From: Cyclina sinensis
Lineage: Eukaryota > Mollusca > Bivalvia > Venerida > Veneridae
Length of the DNA stretch: 64,000 nucleotides
Reading direction: 5' to 3'
Assembly: GCA_012932295.1 (NCBI GenBank)
Contig: JAAONU010000123.1
Span: 2,046,001 to 2,110,000, forward strand
This document shows, piece after piece, positions 11,928-23,400 of the stretch (the stretch's first letter is position 1; each line of letters opens with the position of its first letter). The translations under genes and the position numbers were made by a program. The notes under the pieces were generated by a model, which saw nothing but the letters and a program-made list of their open reading frames with translations, had not been told where the DNA came from and made no database searches.

Positions 11928-12869
11928 TCTTTATTCAGGCATATGAACACAATATGTCCATCGCCATTGGCGGCAGTGAAGAAATAGTTAGAATAATGTA
12001 CGAGATGAGCATGAAACTATGAATCTTACGGACAATGGTTTCTGTATAAATATGATAATTACAGACAATACATATTTATATGTGTGTATAATAACCATTT
12101 TTTACGTGTCAAACATTGTTTGAAATGCAATAGTGTCATAACATTTTTGTGCATGACACACGTGTATAACGACATACAAAACATTACGCATTAACCTTTT
12201 ACTTAAAATCACTTATTTTTCTTTACTGTCATTTTTTTATGTAAATTTTCTATTTCTAAGAGACGTCTTCTCTTTATTTGGAACTATTTTCTTGGTGGAT
12301 GCATTGTTTCAGTATAGTTCAAATGTAAGTACAGTAAGACCAATTTTATGGTTGTTTTAACAATGTGATAAAAAGAACCTTACTGCACGCAAACACTCCA
12401 CATACATTTAGGAACAATTTTAATAAGCTCGCCAGAGGCTCGCTTAATAACATTTTTCATGAACTTGAATAAAAGTTTATATGAAATGAAGATTCAGATC
12501 ATTTCATTTTTAATTGTTCTGATATTGAATCATATGCACCTACAGTAAAAATAGTATCTTTGTCTATTTGATTTTACATTTTGCTACAGGTTGCCCTTAT
12601 AAACAGCGCCTTCTAGGAAGATTAGCTATTTTCGGTTGTGGATATTTCAAGATTCCGAAAGAATCCAATGCCTTAGATACTCTTTGTTTTTTCCCGTCTC
12701 ATCCGAAAGATGATATACTTGTTACAATGTGTCAGGTGGTGGACTGACAATGACATTTTTGCATGTATGAGAAGTTTGAAAATCTTCGGTTTAAAAGAGT
12801 AAATCTTTACAATTAATTCATATTATCTTAGAACTGCTATACTTTGGTAAATGGTATGAACTGTTTTAA

Positions 12870-13310
12870 AAAGGACGTCCTGGATAGCACATTCATGCTT
12901 TAAAGAATAGATAACGATACAAAATATTGGTCGTCTATAAAATCATGGTATGATAAGGGTATTAGTCATAAGGGCATTTTGAGTAAGGAGGGACAATTTA
13001 TTGACAGATAAGAGCTTGGGAACAAAGTAGGCTTGCACTTGGTTACGAACGGTGATAAAAGTAATGAATGCCTTTTTTATTCAGAAAAAACAGGTCACGA
13101 CTATCCCGTTATATCTCCCTATTTAAAACGTCATATTAACAATGTTTTGATATCTAGTAAAATAGACAAGCCTTCATGTGAGGTAAAATGGTGTAACATT
13201 CATCAAAATGGGAAGCCATATTTCAATGTCAGGGAAGATGCCTGTCCTCGGTGGCTCAAAATAAGGATAACTCAGAACTTTGGTCTGAAATGTTTCATCG
13301 TATAGTATGA
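12870..13310 (+). pseudogene. Degenerate LINE (non-LTR retrotransposon) fragment
   Basis: Conceptual translation from about 12912 gives a stretch like KYWSSIKSWYDKGISHKGIL followed by SKEGQFI, then a stop. This resembles the W..KGI..I.DL...G.F segment found in many LINE polyproteins. Frames are broken by stops and the rest of the element is missing. The assignment is by pattern only. Confidence 0.35.
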
Positions 13311-13374
13311 AACTACGGCTAACACGGTTATTTACTCTTTGTAGAATTCAAAACGAAACATCAATGTATAATTA

Positions 13375-13530
13375 TACCGTAGCTTTGCGCTGTCACCCAG
13401 GCCATGATATGCAAATATAGCACTGATACATGCGACCTCGGGTTTAACGTCTCATCCAGCGGGGGATCGAACTCGTTTCCCTGGGTTATAGGTCCAGTGC
13501 GTTACCATTGGATCACTGGTCCGCTCCTGT
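13375..13530 (-). repeat. V-SINE, minus strand, truncated
   Basis: On the minus strand it reads a tRNA-like box A (ccaatggtaacgcactgg), a box B (gagttcgatccccc) and then the V-SINE core (ggatgagacgttaaacccga). The tail is short and the copy ends near 13375. Confidence 0.8.
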
Positions 13531-15225
13531 ACTGTTATTGCATATCTTTAATATTAGGCCATCCTAAAATGTGACCTTGATTACTAAAATGTGTTATGTC
13601 TAGAAATTAAAAGATATCTATTTCCACGTTAACAGGAAAATGTAGTACTTTCACTTAGAGGTTTAACTAGGCTTGTCAATTATACACAGTACTTGATAGA
13701 TTGGGAAAATATAAAGCATTATGTCTAAACACAAGCTGCGAGCAATTTTGTAAAAAAGGTCCCACGTATTAGCAATTGTTAATATACCCGTGTATCACCC
13801 TATTAGAAAATTCAAACAAACTGTGTTCATTTAGTGTACTTTACTTCATGTTTACTTGGCCAGAAGTGTGAAGTTGGTGGAGGGTGGTTCTACGACCTCT
13901 ACTCAACCAGTAACGGGGACAATAAACAAAATAAAAAGAAAGAATGTGGAAGACACGGTATTCGAACTCATCACACACGATTGGCTTCTGCAGCCTTACA
14001 AATTATGATGTGTCTTCCAATGGCAATGTCGACCCCCACCCATCCCCCTGCCCCCAATGAAAAAGAAAGAAAAATGTTTGACCTTTACCCATGACCTTTG
14101 ACCATTTACCTTTCAGTTGCAATTGATGATATCATACAACTGTGCAAACTTCAATATCGTGATATTAGTTAATTCCCGCGTTGCTGTTGCAAAATTATAC
14201 AACTGTTATACGTTGTTACTAAAGTGAAAGATGAAGGCAATTAACCCCGAGGACAATGATCAGAAAATGAGGAGAAAAGTAACTGATAAAATCAAACATC
14301 ATAAAGTTATCAAGCGATATAATATGCCTTTTTTAATCGCATTCTAATTTTCATAATTATCAGTAAGTTCGTATAACGTTCAACAACATGGAAGAACGAA
14401 AAGTGAACGAACATAGAATGAAAGAACAAAAGAATGAAAGAACAAAAGAATGAAAGAACAGAACTTGTTGATTAATCAATAAATACATAAATAAATGAAT
14501 TGATAGAATGGGCAACATTTTGGCTTATTCAAAGTGGTTATATAAGTGGGTTTGCCACTGGCATTCGTGTAAGTTGAAACTTGCAATATAATTGCCGATC
14601 CTAATAAAAAAAGTCCAGCTTTTCAGTTTGGTAAACCTAAAAAATATTTTAATATCCCAACTATACAAGAAAAGTATACAATCTCACATTTTGCATTTAA
14701 AAATAAAAACCACGATGAACATGTCATGATTAAAAAAATCTCCATGGAAATTCCTTTTTTATATCAATATAATCTAATTTTGATGTTTAAGTCACCTTTG
14801 AATTGTCAGCATTAGAAATGGTATAGCTTTAAACTTAATTATAAAGAATAACGCAGCACTGGAACTGTTTCCGTGTCAAGTTTGTTACCGCATACCACAA
14901 CTTCGGCGCGAGTTCTGGTTTGAACCTAAGAAGTGGTCATCGAGCGGGATAAACGTTACACAAGCTCACTGATGTGATCTAAATTAGATTAGGCAAAACT
15001 AACGCAATGGATAACAAACTCAGATTCTATGCGGTATATTGCAAAGACCACTTATAAATTATTGGTTTTAAGTTATTCCACTGACATCAATTGTAGTGAA
15101 AGTTTTTCAACTTGTGAGGATTTCTTTTACAATTTTTGGCCATTTGTCACGTCGAAGGAAATTGTGGAAATCACTCAAATTCATCTGACGGCATTCAAAA
15201 CCGTAACGTGAGACCAAAGAAAAAA
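13531..15225. other. Intergenic, no gene seen
   Basis: AT-rich sequence with a (GAAAGAACAAAA)-type simple repeat near 14398-14462 and a possible decayed tRNA-like box B on the minus strand near 13960-13980. I see no exon or domain. Confidence 0.45.
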
Positions 15226-15412
15226 TCACGTGACTTAGCACGTGGCTCAGCGAAGCATCCTGCCACGGTGGAAATCACGTGACTTAGCGAAGCATCCTGC
15301 CACGGTGGAAATCACGTGACTTAGCGAAGCATCCCGCCACGGTGGAAATCACCTGACTTAGCGAAGCATCCTGCCACGGTGGAAATCACGTAACTTAGCG
15401 AAGCATCCTGCC
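15226..15412 (+). repeat. 37-bp minisatellite carrying palindromic E-boxes
   Basis: About five tandem units of roughly 37 bases (gaagcatcctgccacggtgg then aaatcacgtgacttagc). Three units keep the palindrome TCACGTGA; later units have cacctg or cacgta instead. The array lies about 2.1 kb upstream of the proposed guanylyl cyclase start. A regulatory role is speculation; the repeat itself is plain. Confidence 0.9.
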
Positions 15413-16655
15413 AATATGGAAACCAGAATCTGGTTTGTATTGGTGTTGAGAAAACCTCTGCTGGCCACTACAGTAGACGGATGGAGTCCAGCAGATAGTT
15501 TATTCCAGTTTTGACTAGAACATAATTTTGATGACGCAGTTATCAGGTCAGTGCAATTTGAACCTCTTTAGTTAACAAGCAGAGAAATTATCATGTAATT
15601 ACATAGAACATTAAAAAGATTGTTTTCGCCAACGGTTGCTGGAGTAGATAAGTATAGAGACTTAAAAAGCTGGCAGGGTGAACAAAATGTGTTTTGAAAA
15701 TCTTATAACTAAATTAAAATGCATGTATTCTTAATCTAACTGGACATGATACCCTTCTACTGAAAACACTGAAAACAAAAGCTATGAAAGGAAAGTTACA
15801 AGAAAGGTAACATGATTTTCTAGTTATAATTTCAGATGGCGATATTGATATTATGATGTACTTACTCATGAATATTGATATACTTGTCAATTATAGATCT
15901 TTTCTTTTATCACAGTCAAAAGTTTTTAAATGGGATGAAGGTCTCTCTGCTAAAGGTCAGTATCGGAAAACGTGTAAGTTTCTTTTGTTGAGTTTAAACG
16001 TAGAAATAATACTTTTAACCCTTCAGTCATTATAATACAACAGCAAAAACAATGTGTTATCTATTCAATGCAGTGACCTATAGACACATTGTCCGAGATC
16101 AGTTATCACGGAGAAATTTTGACGGCCTTTATGAGAATTGAACCGAGAACCCTTTGGGTTGACAATCCGATTCTCTGGCGATTGAGCTAGCAGGGCCGGC
16201 ACAGAGAGTTTAATATATCTACAGGTATTTAGCCTAAAAATGTGTTATTTTACCATCAGGTTTGGGAAGAGGGGAAGTTCATTTTCTCACCTCAGCTTTC
16301 AGCTGTACGAACTAGCCGGCGCTACTGCTGTTGGATGTGGTAGGTAAAATCAAATATTTGAATAAGGTTTTTTTGTGGCTTGATTGGTCAAGTGTTGTTT
16401 TTCACTTTTCATCAATTTTTGCAAAAATGAAATTTCAAGCATGGCTCAGACTGGTGTTAAAATGGTTATTTAGAAAATACCTAGATTGGTATACGAAATC
16501 CTGACCGGGCATCACGTTAGATTTAGGGGATTCTGAGGATAGAAGTTTTTCATAGGCATTAGCTCAACTGGCTTCCTACTATTTTTCTCAAAGCTTGGAT
16601 TCGCTACAGCTGTATAAATTGTACAACTTGTATTTTCTTTTAGATAAATAATGAT
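15413..16655. other. Intergenic, mostly featureless
   Basis: Apart from the tRNA-derived sequence at 16115-16205 I see nothing supportable. Reading frames are short and have no recognisable content. Confidence 0.45.
16115..16205 (-). repeat. tRNA-derived sequence (pseudo-tRNA or SINE head)
   Basis: On the minus strand this reads ggccctgctagctcaatcgc, then an anticodon-arm-like stretch and a T-arm-like ggttcaattctc. The D-arm and box B patterns are those of a tRNA. The anticodon stem and acceptor do not pair well, so I take it as a tRNA-derived repeat rather than a working tRNA gene. Confidence 0.45.
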
Positions 16656-16659
16656 TATT

Positions 16660-17498
16660 GCCTGTGTAAATGTTTTTTATTTCTAGTATAAATGTTGAGT
16701 AGTTTTAGTACAAATGGCGATAATTTTCAGTATAAATAACGGGCACTTTTAGTACAAATTGCGATAATATATACTATAGATAACGAGTATTTTAAATATA
16801 AATTGCGATAATTTCCAGTATAAATAACGAGCACTTTAAGTATAAACTGCAATAATATCTAGTATAAATAACGAGTACTTTTAGTATAAATTGCGATAAT
16901 TTCCAGTATAAATAACGAGCACTTTAAGTATTAATTGCAATAATATCTAGTATAAATAACGAGTTATTTTAGAATAAATTGCGATAATTTCCAGTATAAT
17001 TGGCGAGTACTTTTGTTAAATTGCGATAATTTCCAGTATAGATGGCGAGTAGTTTTAGTATAAATGGCGATAATATCTAGTACAGATAACGAGTACTCTT
17101 AGTATAAATGTTTATTATTTCAATTTTAATTGGTGAATACTAACTTCCAGTATAAATGGCGAGTAGTTTTAGTTTAAATGGGGATATCTAGTATAGATAA
17201 CGAGTACTCTTAGAATAAATGTTTATTATTTCTAGTATAAAATGTGAGTACTTTTTGTATAAATTGCGATAATTTCAAGTATAAATAACGAGTACTTTGA
17301 GTATAAATTGCGATATTTTCTTGTATTGATAGCAAGTTCATTTAGTATAAATTGCGATAATTTCTAGTAAAAATAACGAGTACTTTTAGCATAAATTGCG
17401 GTAATTTCCAGTATAAATGGCGAGTAGTTTTAGTATAAATGGCGATAATTTCCAGTATAAATGGCCGGTATTTTCAGTATAGATGTCGATTATTTCAG
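16660..17498 (+). repeat. 44-bp degenerate tandem array running into the first cyclase exon
   Basis: About 800 bases of alternating 22-base half-units: agtataaattgcgataattt(cc) and agtataaataacgagtactt(tt). The last degenerate half-units contain both the ATG at 17483 and the acceptor-like gattatttcag ending at 17498. The array thus touches the first recognised exon of the guanylyl cyclase. Confidence 0.9.
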
Positions 17499-20400
17499 GT
17501 CGCCTATTACGAGCGGATTACCTTTCAGCTCGTGGAAAATGGATTTATCTGGGGAAACTTCTGACTGTCATCTTCATTCCTATCCTTTGTGGATGGGTGT
17601 TCACGCTGTACTCCATTGCAGACAATGTAATACAGAAAGGCGAAACTGTACAGGTCGTTTTTTTTTTTCAAACACTTTTTCCCATCCAAAAAATAAGAAG
17701 AATAAATTAACGCCAACAGTTTTAACTGATCGATGGAGTCCAACGCACCACCCCAACTCCACGACTATTTCCACAAACCGTGATTTGTATGATATACTGT
17801 TGAAATCAAAATCTCGAGGAATTCACATATGAGCATCTTGACAAGACCAAGTTAATTTGTTTTTATTATAACTCACGTAAACTTTTTACTATATAGCCTA
17901 ATATGACGTCACATACTTACACATGTTATTTCGATTTATCATCCTGGAAATGAATATCACCCGGTCAATAATTTTTTGCAATATTCCCCAGGGGCGAGTT
18001 ATTTATATAGACTTAAGAAAACGTAATGTTCTAGTTCTCTCCCCTGACCACTCTGCTTTGCGTGCCTCAAACGTTTGCAATGTGCACAACAGTGTATAAA
18101 GCGTCTTGCAATACAGACTAGCTGACCAAACGTCTTGATAACACAGACTTACCAAACGACAATTGATGATAAAATGGCGGTGAAAAATTACATGAAAATG
18201 TTGGTTCGGTATAATAAAAAAATAACACATGTCTCTCAGAGTAATAGTGCATATTAGTAACCCGAGAACTGGCGGAGCCTCGGGTGTAATTTCAGTTCTC
18301 GGGTTGCTAATATGCACTATTACCCTGAGAGACATGTGTTATTTTTATAATACCTACAGGATAATTTCTAAAATGATAATTAATGAAGAAAATGACGACA
18401 AGGAATTCAAGTCATTATATTGTTTTGTTTAGCTTTAACTGGAGTTTAACACTCTATTTGCAGTCAGACCTATTACGGGCAGGAAGTTTACCTCGGTGTT
18501 CTTCGGAGAACGTGATCCGCATTTTGAATGTAACCGTATTATATACATCCCTATATACATGTAAAATGTCACAGTTAACTCTGACTGAGCTCAACCCATT
18601 CGAGAAACGAAAACAAAATCATTTTAAAAACGAATGTCGAGCTAAATGCTTACCTAGCTCGACACTGACCTCGACTTTCGAAAACGCAAAAAAAGAAAGA
18701 AAGAAGAAAAAAAAAACCAACTACAACGAAACTTCATCTTTCGGCTAGATAATCAGAAAACGAAAAAAGTTTGAAACTTGAATGTCGAGCTGAAATGTTG
18801 AGCCAAATCAACATTCGGCCCGACATTTGGAAAAAAACCCTGAAAAAGTAAAGTCTTTGATAAACAAATGTCGAGCTGAAAAATAGCCAGCTCAACATTA
18901 GTCTTGGCATTTAGGCAACGTAAAAACATTTGACAATTGAATGCCGAGCTGACTCGTATGCCAGCTCATTTTCAGGCACAACAACTTAAAAAAAAGGCTG
19001 AATTCGGTGCAAGTTCAATATTCAGCTAATCATTAAAAAACTTTACTATGGACAGAAAAAATCTTTGATTTTTAAGAATCACGCCCTTTTCAAAGCTGTA
19101 TCATGTTGAACGAGGCAAAGACGAGTTCCTTCCCTTTGTACTATTTCTTCACTGTTATCAGCAGTTACAGCATCAATGCATGTATAACATTGCACAGAAG
19201 AATTGTCATTGTGATTAATACGTAAAAGTACTGTCTTAAATCATGTTTTCAAATACAATTACTACTGTCACGGTAACTGTCATTCTTGTGTTCCAGGCAC
19301 AAGATGTGATGATGAAAGCTATACAATTAGGTCGTCTAATCCACAAGATCCAAAAGGAGCGAGACATGGGCATACTTTTCATTAGCAAAATAGGACCAGG
19401 GACGAAGGTGTTCCTCATTGAAGAGTATGAAAACACAGACAGCGCGTTTGCTGAAATGTGGGACTGGCCCGCAGATTTCGTCAGTCATCCGGAAGAACAT
19501 TTCCGTACAAAGCAGGCGCTCATTAACCACATAACAAATCATCGGAACGAACTGGATCCAAATCACCCGGATATTTACGGCGAAATTACATTCTACGGTG
19601 AAATCGTCGAATTTGTGATGCAGTGGATGATCGAAAGGATTCGAGAGGGTGGGTTTGGGAATACTTGGAAGTCTCTTGTAGTTTTCCAGAAAATCACGCG
19701 ATGTATGCTTGACGCAGGAGCTGAACGGGCATTAGGGGCAATGTTCTTTGCTCAAGGTAATTTTCAACATGCAGATTTGTTTGACAGCTACTTTCGACGG
19801 ATTTTCCAATTCAACTACAATTACAAAAGTTCCACATACTACTCTGACCTTGTAGATACCTTCTTTGACACAAACACAGACCAGAGTAGTTCAACAACCG
19901 CTATAAGAAAACTGAGAAACGAAATCAAAAACAGTAACGTCAGTGGTTCCTACATGTCAGGAACAAAGGCACAGATTTACTTCGACAACGCGACCTTCCG
20001 ATTGGACTACCTGTACGGTCTACAGAGTCGAATTGCACTAAGAGTAATCAAGCGTATTAATTCTACAGTAAACGGTTACATCCAGAATATTGTTGTTTTC
20101 AGCGTTACAGCATCCGTGGTTATTCTAAGCTGCCCAGTCATCATGATTTTCACGGAAACGCTTACAAGTAATATGCAGAATTACTCAAAGGTTCTTGTCG
20201 AGGCCTCAGACAAATTAAACAAGGAAAAGAGCCGGACAGACACTCTTCTCTATCAAATGCTGCCGAAACCTATAGCCGAGAAACTAAAGCGAAGCAGCAA
20301 GATTGACTCCCAGTATTTCAAGTCGGCGACCATTATGTTTACCAGCGTTGTTGATTTCACCCAACTAAGCATTGAATATACGCCTCTAGAACTGGTGGAC

Positions 20401-23400
20401 CTTCTAAACATACTGTACACGTCCATTGATGAAAAGATAGAGAAATATGACGTGTATAAAGTCGAGACAATCAACGACACTTATATGGTCGTATCAGGTA
20501 TCAAACCTCAGAAGCTATTAAAAATGTTTTCTAAAAAGAAATTCTTACCCCACTTTATCTTCAATTTTACAGCCTATTAAATCGAGTGCATGTAACTGCA
20601 CGCGTAAGGTAACGTGGTCAAATTCCAGTATTTTACTGGTGAAGTACTGGGACGCATGTAGATGGGTTAGGCACTGGTAAAAACGCTTTAAAAACAATAA
20701 CTCATCATGGAGTCTTCATAGGCTAATATTTTATTTTCGTTCTGTCTAGATTGCCTTTTAGGATCAAATGATCGGCTTTTCAAGAAGAAAAATCACAGTA
20801 CATTTGATTCATTGAAAAAAGTACACAGTTGTTTGATGTAACTGTTACTCTAGTTTAACCGGTTTTTCAGAACCTGGAGCAAATTTATCGTAAAAAAATT
20901 GTTTAGTCTTTAAATCGTGCTAAAAATTTAAATATGTTTTCAACAAGGTTTGCCTGTACCTAATGGTGAAAGACATGCTTCTGAGATTGCTTTCCTTGCT
21001 CTGGATATCGTTGCCATGGTAAAGAAGAACGCCCTGATGGCGAATGGAATAAAATCTCCCATTCATTTGTTTCTTGGGATAAGTACAGGTAAATACATAA
21101 GTTTTAAAAATTGAATTCCATTTTTCGTAGTTTGTTCAAGAAGTACGCGCAGACGTTCGCGGGGAAGTTTTAGTGCTGTCTTAAAGAACAAGAGAACACA
21201 TGAAATGAGTCAAGTACGGCCGTCAGACTCAAGGATAAGGATAGTATCCGTAAGCCTGCATGCCAAAATATTGCCCTGAACAATTGAACTTTTTTGGTAA
21301 CATGCTTCTTTTGGGCTCAGTAGTTCAGAAAATAAAATATATGAGAAATATAATTGGAAGATGTGATACAACAGTGTCGAAGTATAAATGGCAAAGTTTT
21401 GATATCTTACTTTAATAGGATAAGTACACAATATGCATGTGTTACAAAGTGCTTGGTTTTTTAGAATTAGACCTCATCAAAGTAATATGAAAATCTAATC
21501 GGAATACCCTGATGTCCAGAGAAATACGTCATATGTACTGCATTGCACTTGTTCTAAATGTCATTATTCAAAGTTTCAAAACATGGAGGGGTTATAATGT
21601 AATAATTTGCTCCGGACAAATATTTCGAGATACTCAGAACAGTCACTCTGCAAACCACCCTCCGCCCGTGATCATATAATAGGCCCCCCCTACGTCCCGT
21701 CTTTGCAGGAGGGCGTTTAAGAAGTGAACCCAAAAATAGATTTTTAATCAGGGAACTCAGCACGAACAGTCGGTATATTCGATTATGTTTTTTGAGGCAT
21801 ATTGATACATTTTTATACAGGGCATCCAAAACTGTTCGAAGACTGAACATTTTAAGACTTTGATTTCGTGCCTTTGAACCACAGAGAAAAATAGCCCATT
21901 GCTCTAAGCTTAGTAAAATAAAAAAATATCAATATATATTTGAAATGTATTGACTCATTTATATAAGAGCTAACACTGCATGATTACGACTGGCATTTGT
22001 ATCCTTTTAAACCACCCTAAATGTTTCAGGCCCAGTGTCGGCAGGCGTGGTGGGCACTGTCATGTTGAGGTATTGTCTCTTTGGGGACACCGTGAATACA
22101 GCTTCTAGAATGAAATCATACAGTCAACGTAAGTATAGTCAGTTACAAACAGACAAGTGAATCTAGAATTAACTTTTGTATTGTCAGTTTCAAACAGACC
22201 AAGTGAATCTAGAATTAACTTTTGCAGTGTCAGTTTCAAACAGACCAAGAGAATCTAAAATTAACTTATGTATATTCATTTTCAAACAGACCAAGTGAAT
22301 CTAGAATTAACTGTTGTATTGTCAGTTTCAAACAGACAAGTGAATCTAGAATTAACTTTTGTATTGTCAGCTTCAAACAGACATGTGAATCTAGAATTAA
22401 CTTTTGTATTGTCAGTTTCAGACAGACAAGTGAATCTCAAATTAACTTATGTATATTCATTTTCAAACAGACCAAGTGAATTTAGAATTAACTTTTGTAT
22501 TGTCAGTTTCAAACAGACAAGTGAATCCAGAATTAACATTTGTATTGTCATTTTCAAACAGACCAAGTGAATCTAGAATTAACTTTTGTATTGTCAGTTT
22601 CAAACAGACAAGTGAATCTAGAATTAACTTTTGTATTGTCAGTTTCAAACAGACCAAGTGAATCTAGAATTAACTTTTGTATTGTCAGCTTCAAACAGAC
22701 CAAGTGAATCTAAAATTAACTTATGTATATTCATTTTCAAACAGACCAAGTGAATTTAGAATTAACTTTTGTATAGTCAGTTTCAAACAGACAAGTGAAT
22801 TTAGAATTAACTTTTGTATTGTCAGTTTCAAACAGACCAAGTGAATCTAGAATTAACTTTTGTATAGTCAGTTTCAAACAGACAAGTGAATCTAGAATCA
22901 ACTTTTGTATTGTCAGTTTCAGAAAGACCAAGTGAATCTAGAATTAACTTTTGTATATTCATTTTCCAACAGACAAGTGTATCTAAAATAACTTTTGTAT
23001 TGTCTGATTCAAACTAACCAAGTGAATCTAGAATTAACTTCTGTACTGTAAGTTTCAAACAGACCAAGTGAATCTACAATTAACTTTTGTATTGTCAGTT
23101 TCAAACAGACAAATGAATCTAGAATTAACTCATATATAGTCAGTTTTGAAACAGACAAGTGAATCTAGAATTAACTTATATATAGTCAGTTTCAGACAAA
23201 CCAAGTGAGTCTAGAATTAACTTAAGTATAGTCAGTTTCAAACAGACAAGTGAGTCTAGAATTAACTTATATATAGTCATTTTCAAAGAGACAAGTGAAT
23301 CTATAATTAACTTATATATAGTCATTTTCAAACAGACAAGTGAGTCTACAATTACCTTATATATTGTCAGTTTCAGACAGACCAAGTGAGTCTAGAATTA

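Larger units (their letters stand above)
10854..13370. other. Intergenic with LINE fragment; otherwise nothing seen
   Basis: Contains the 3' flank of the small peptide gene, a TTCAA microsatellite at about 11868-11927 and a degenerate LINE-like fragment near 12870-13310. I see no functional gene. Confidence 0.5.

Noticed and set aside
16115..16205. A functional tRNA gene
   Set aside because: Anticodon and acceptor stems pair poorly; the D-arm and T-arm likeness fits a tRNA-derived repeat.
18003..18432. Matching frames on both strands starting [14 protein letters not shown]
   Set aside because: Produced by the palindromic foldback element.
19243..19296. Use of the ATG at 19243 as the start of the cyclase
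   Set aside because: The 18 residues from it lie in the intron before acceptor ttccag; the TM1 exon at 17483-17653 joins in phase at 19297.
21554..21850. Minus-strand frame of 98 codons in a cyclase intron
   Set aside because: No recognisable content or splice context; possibly an old repeat.
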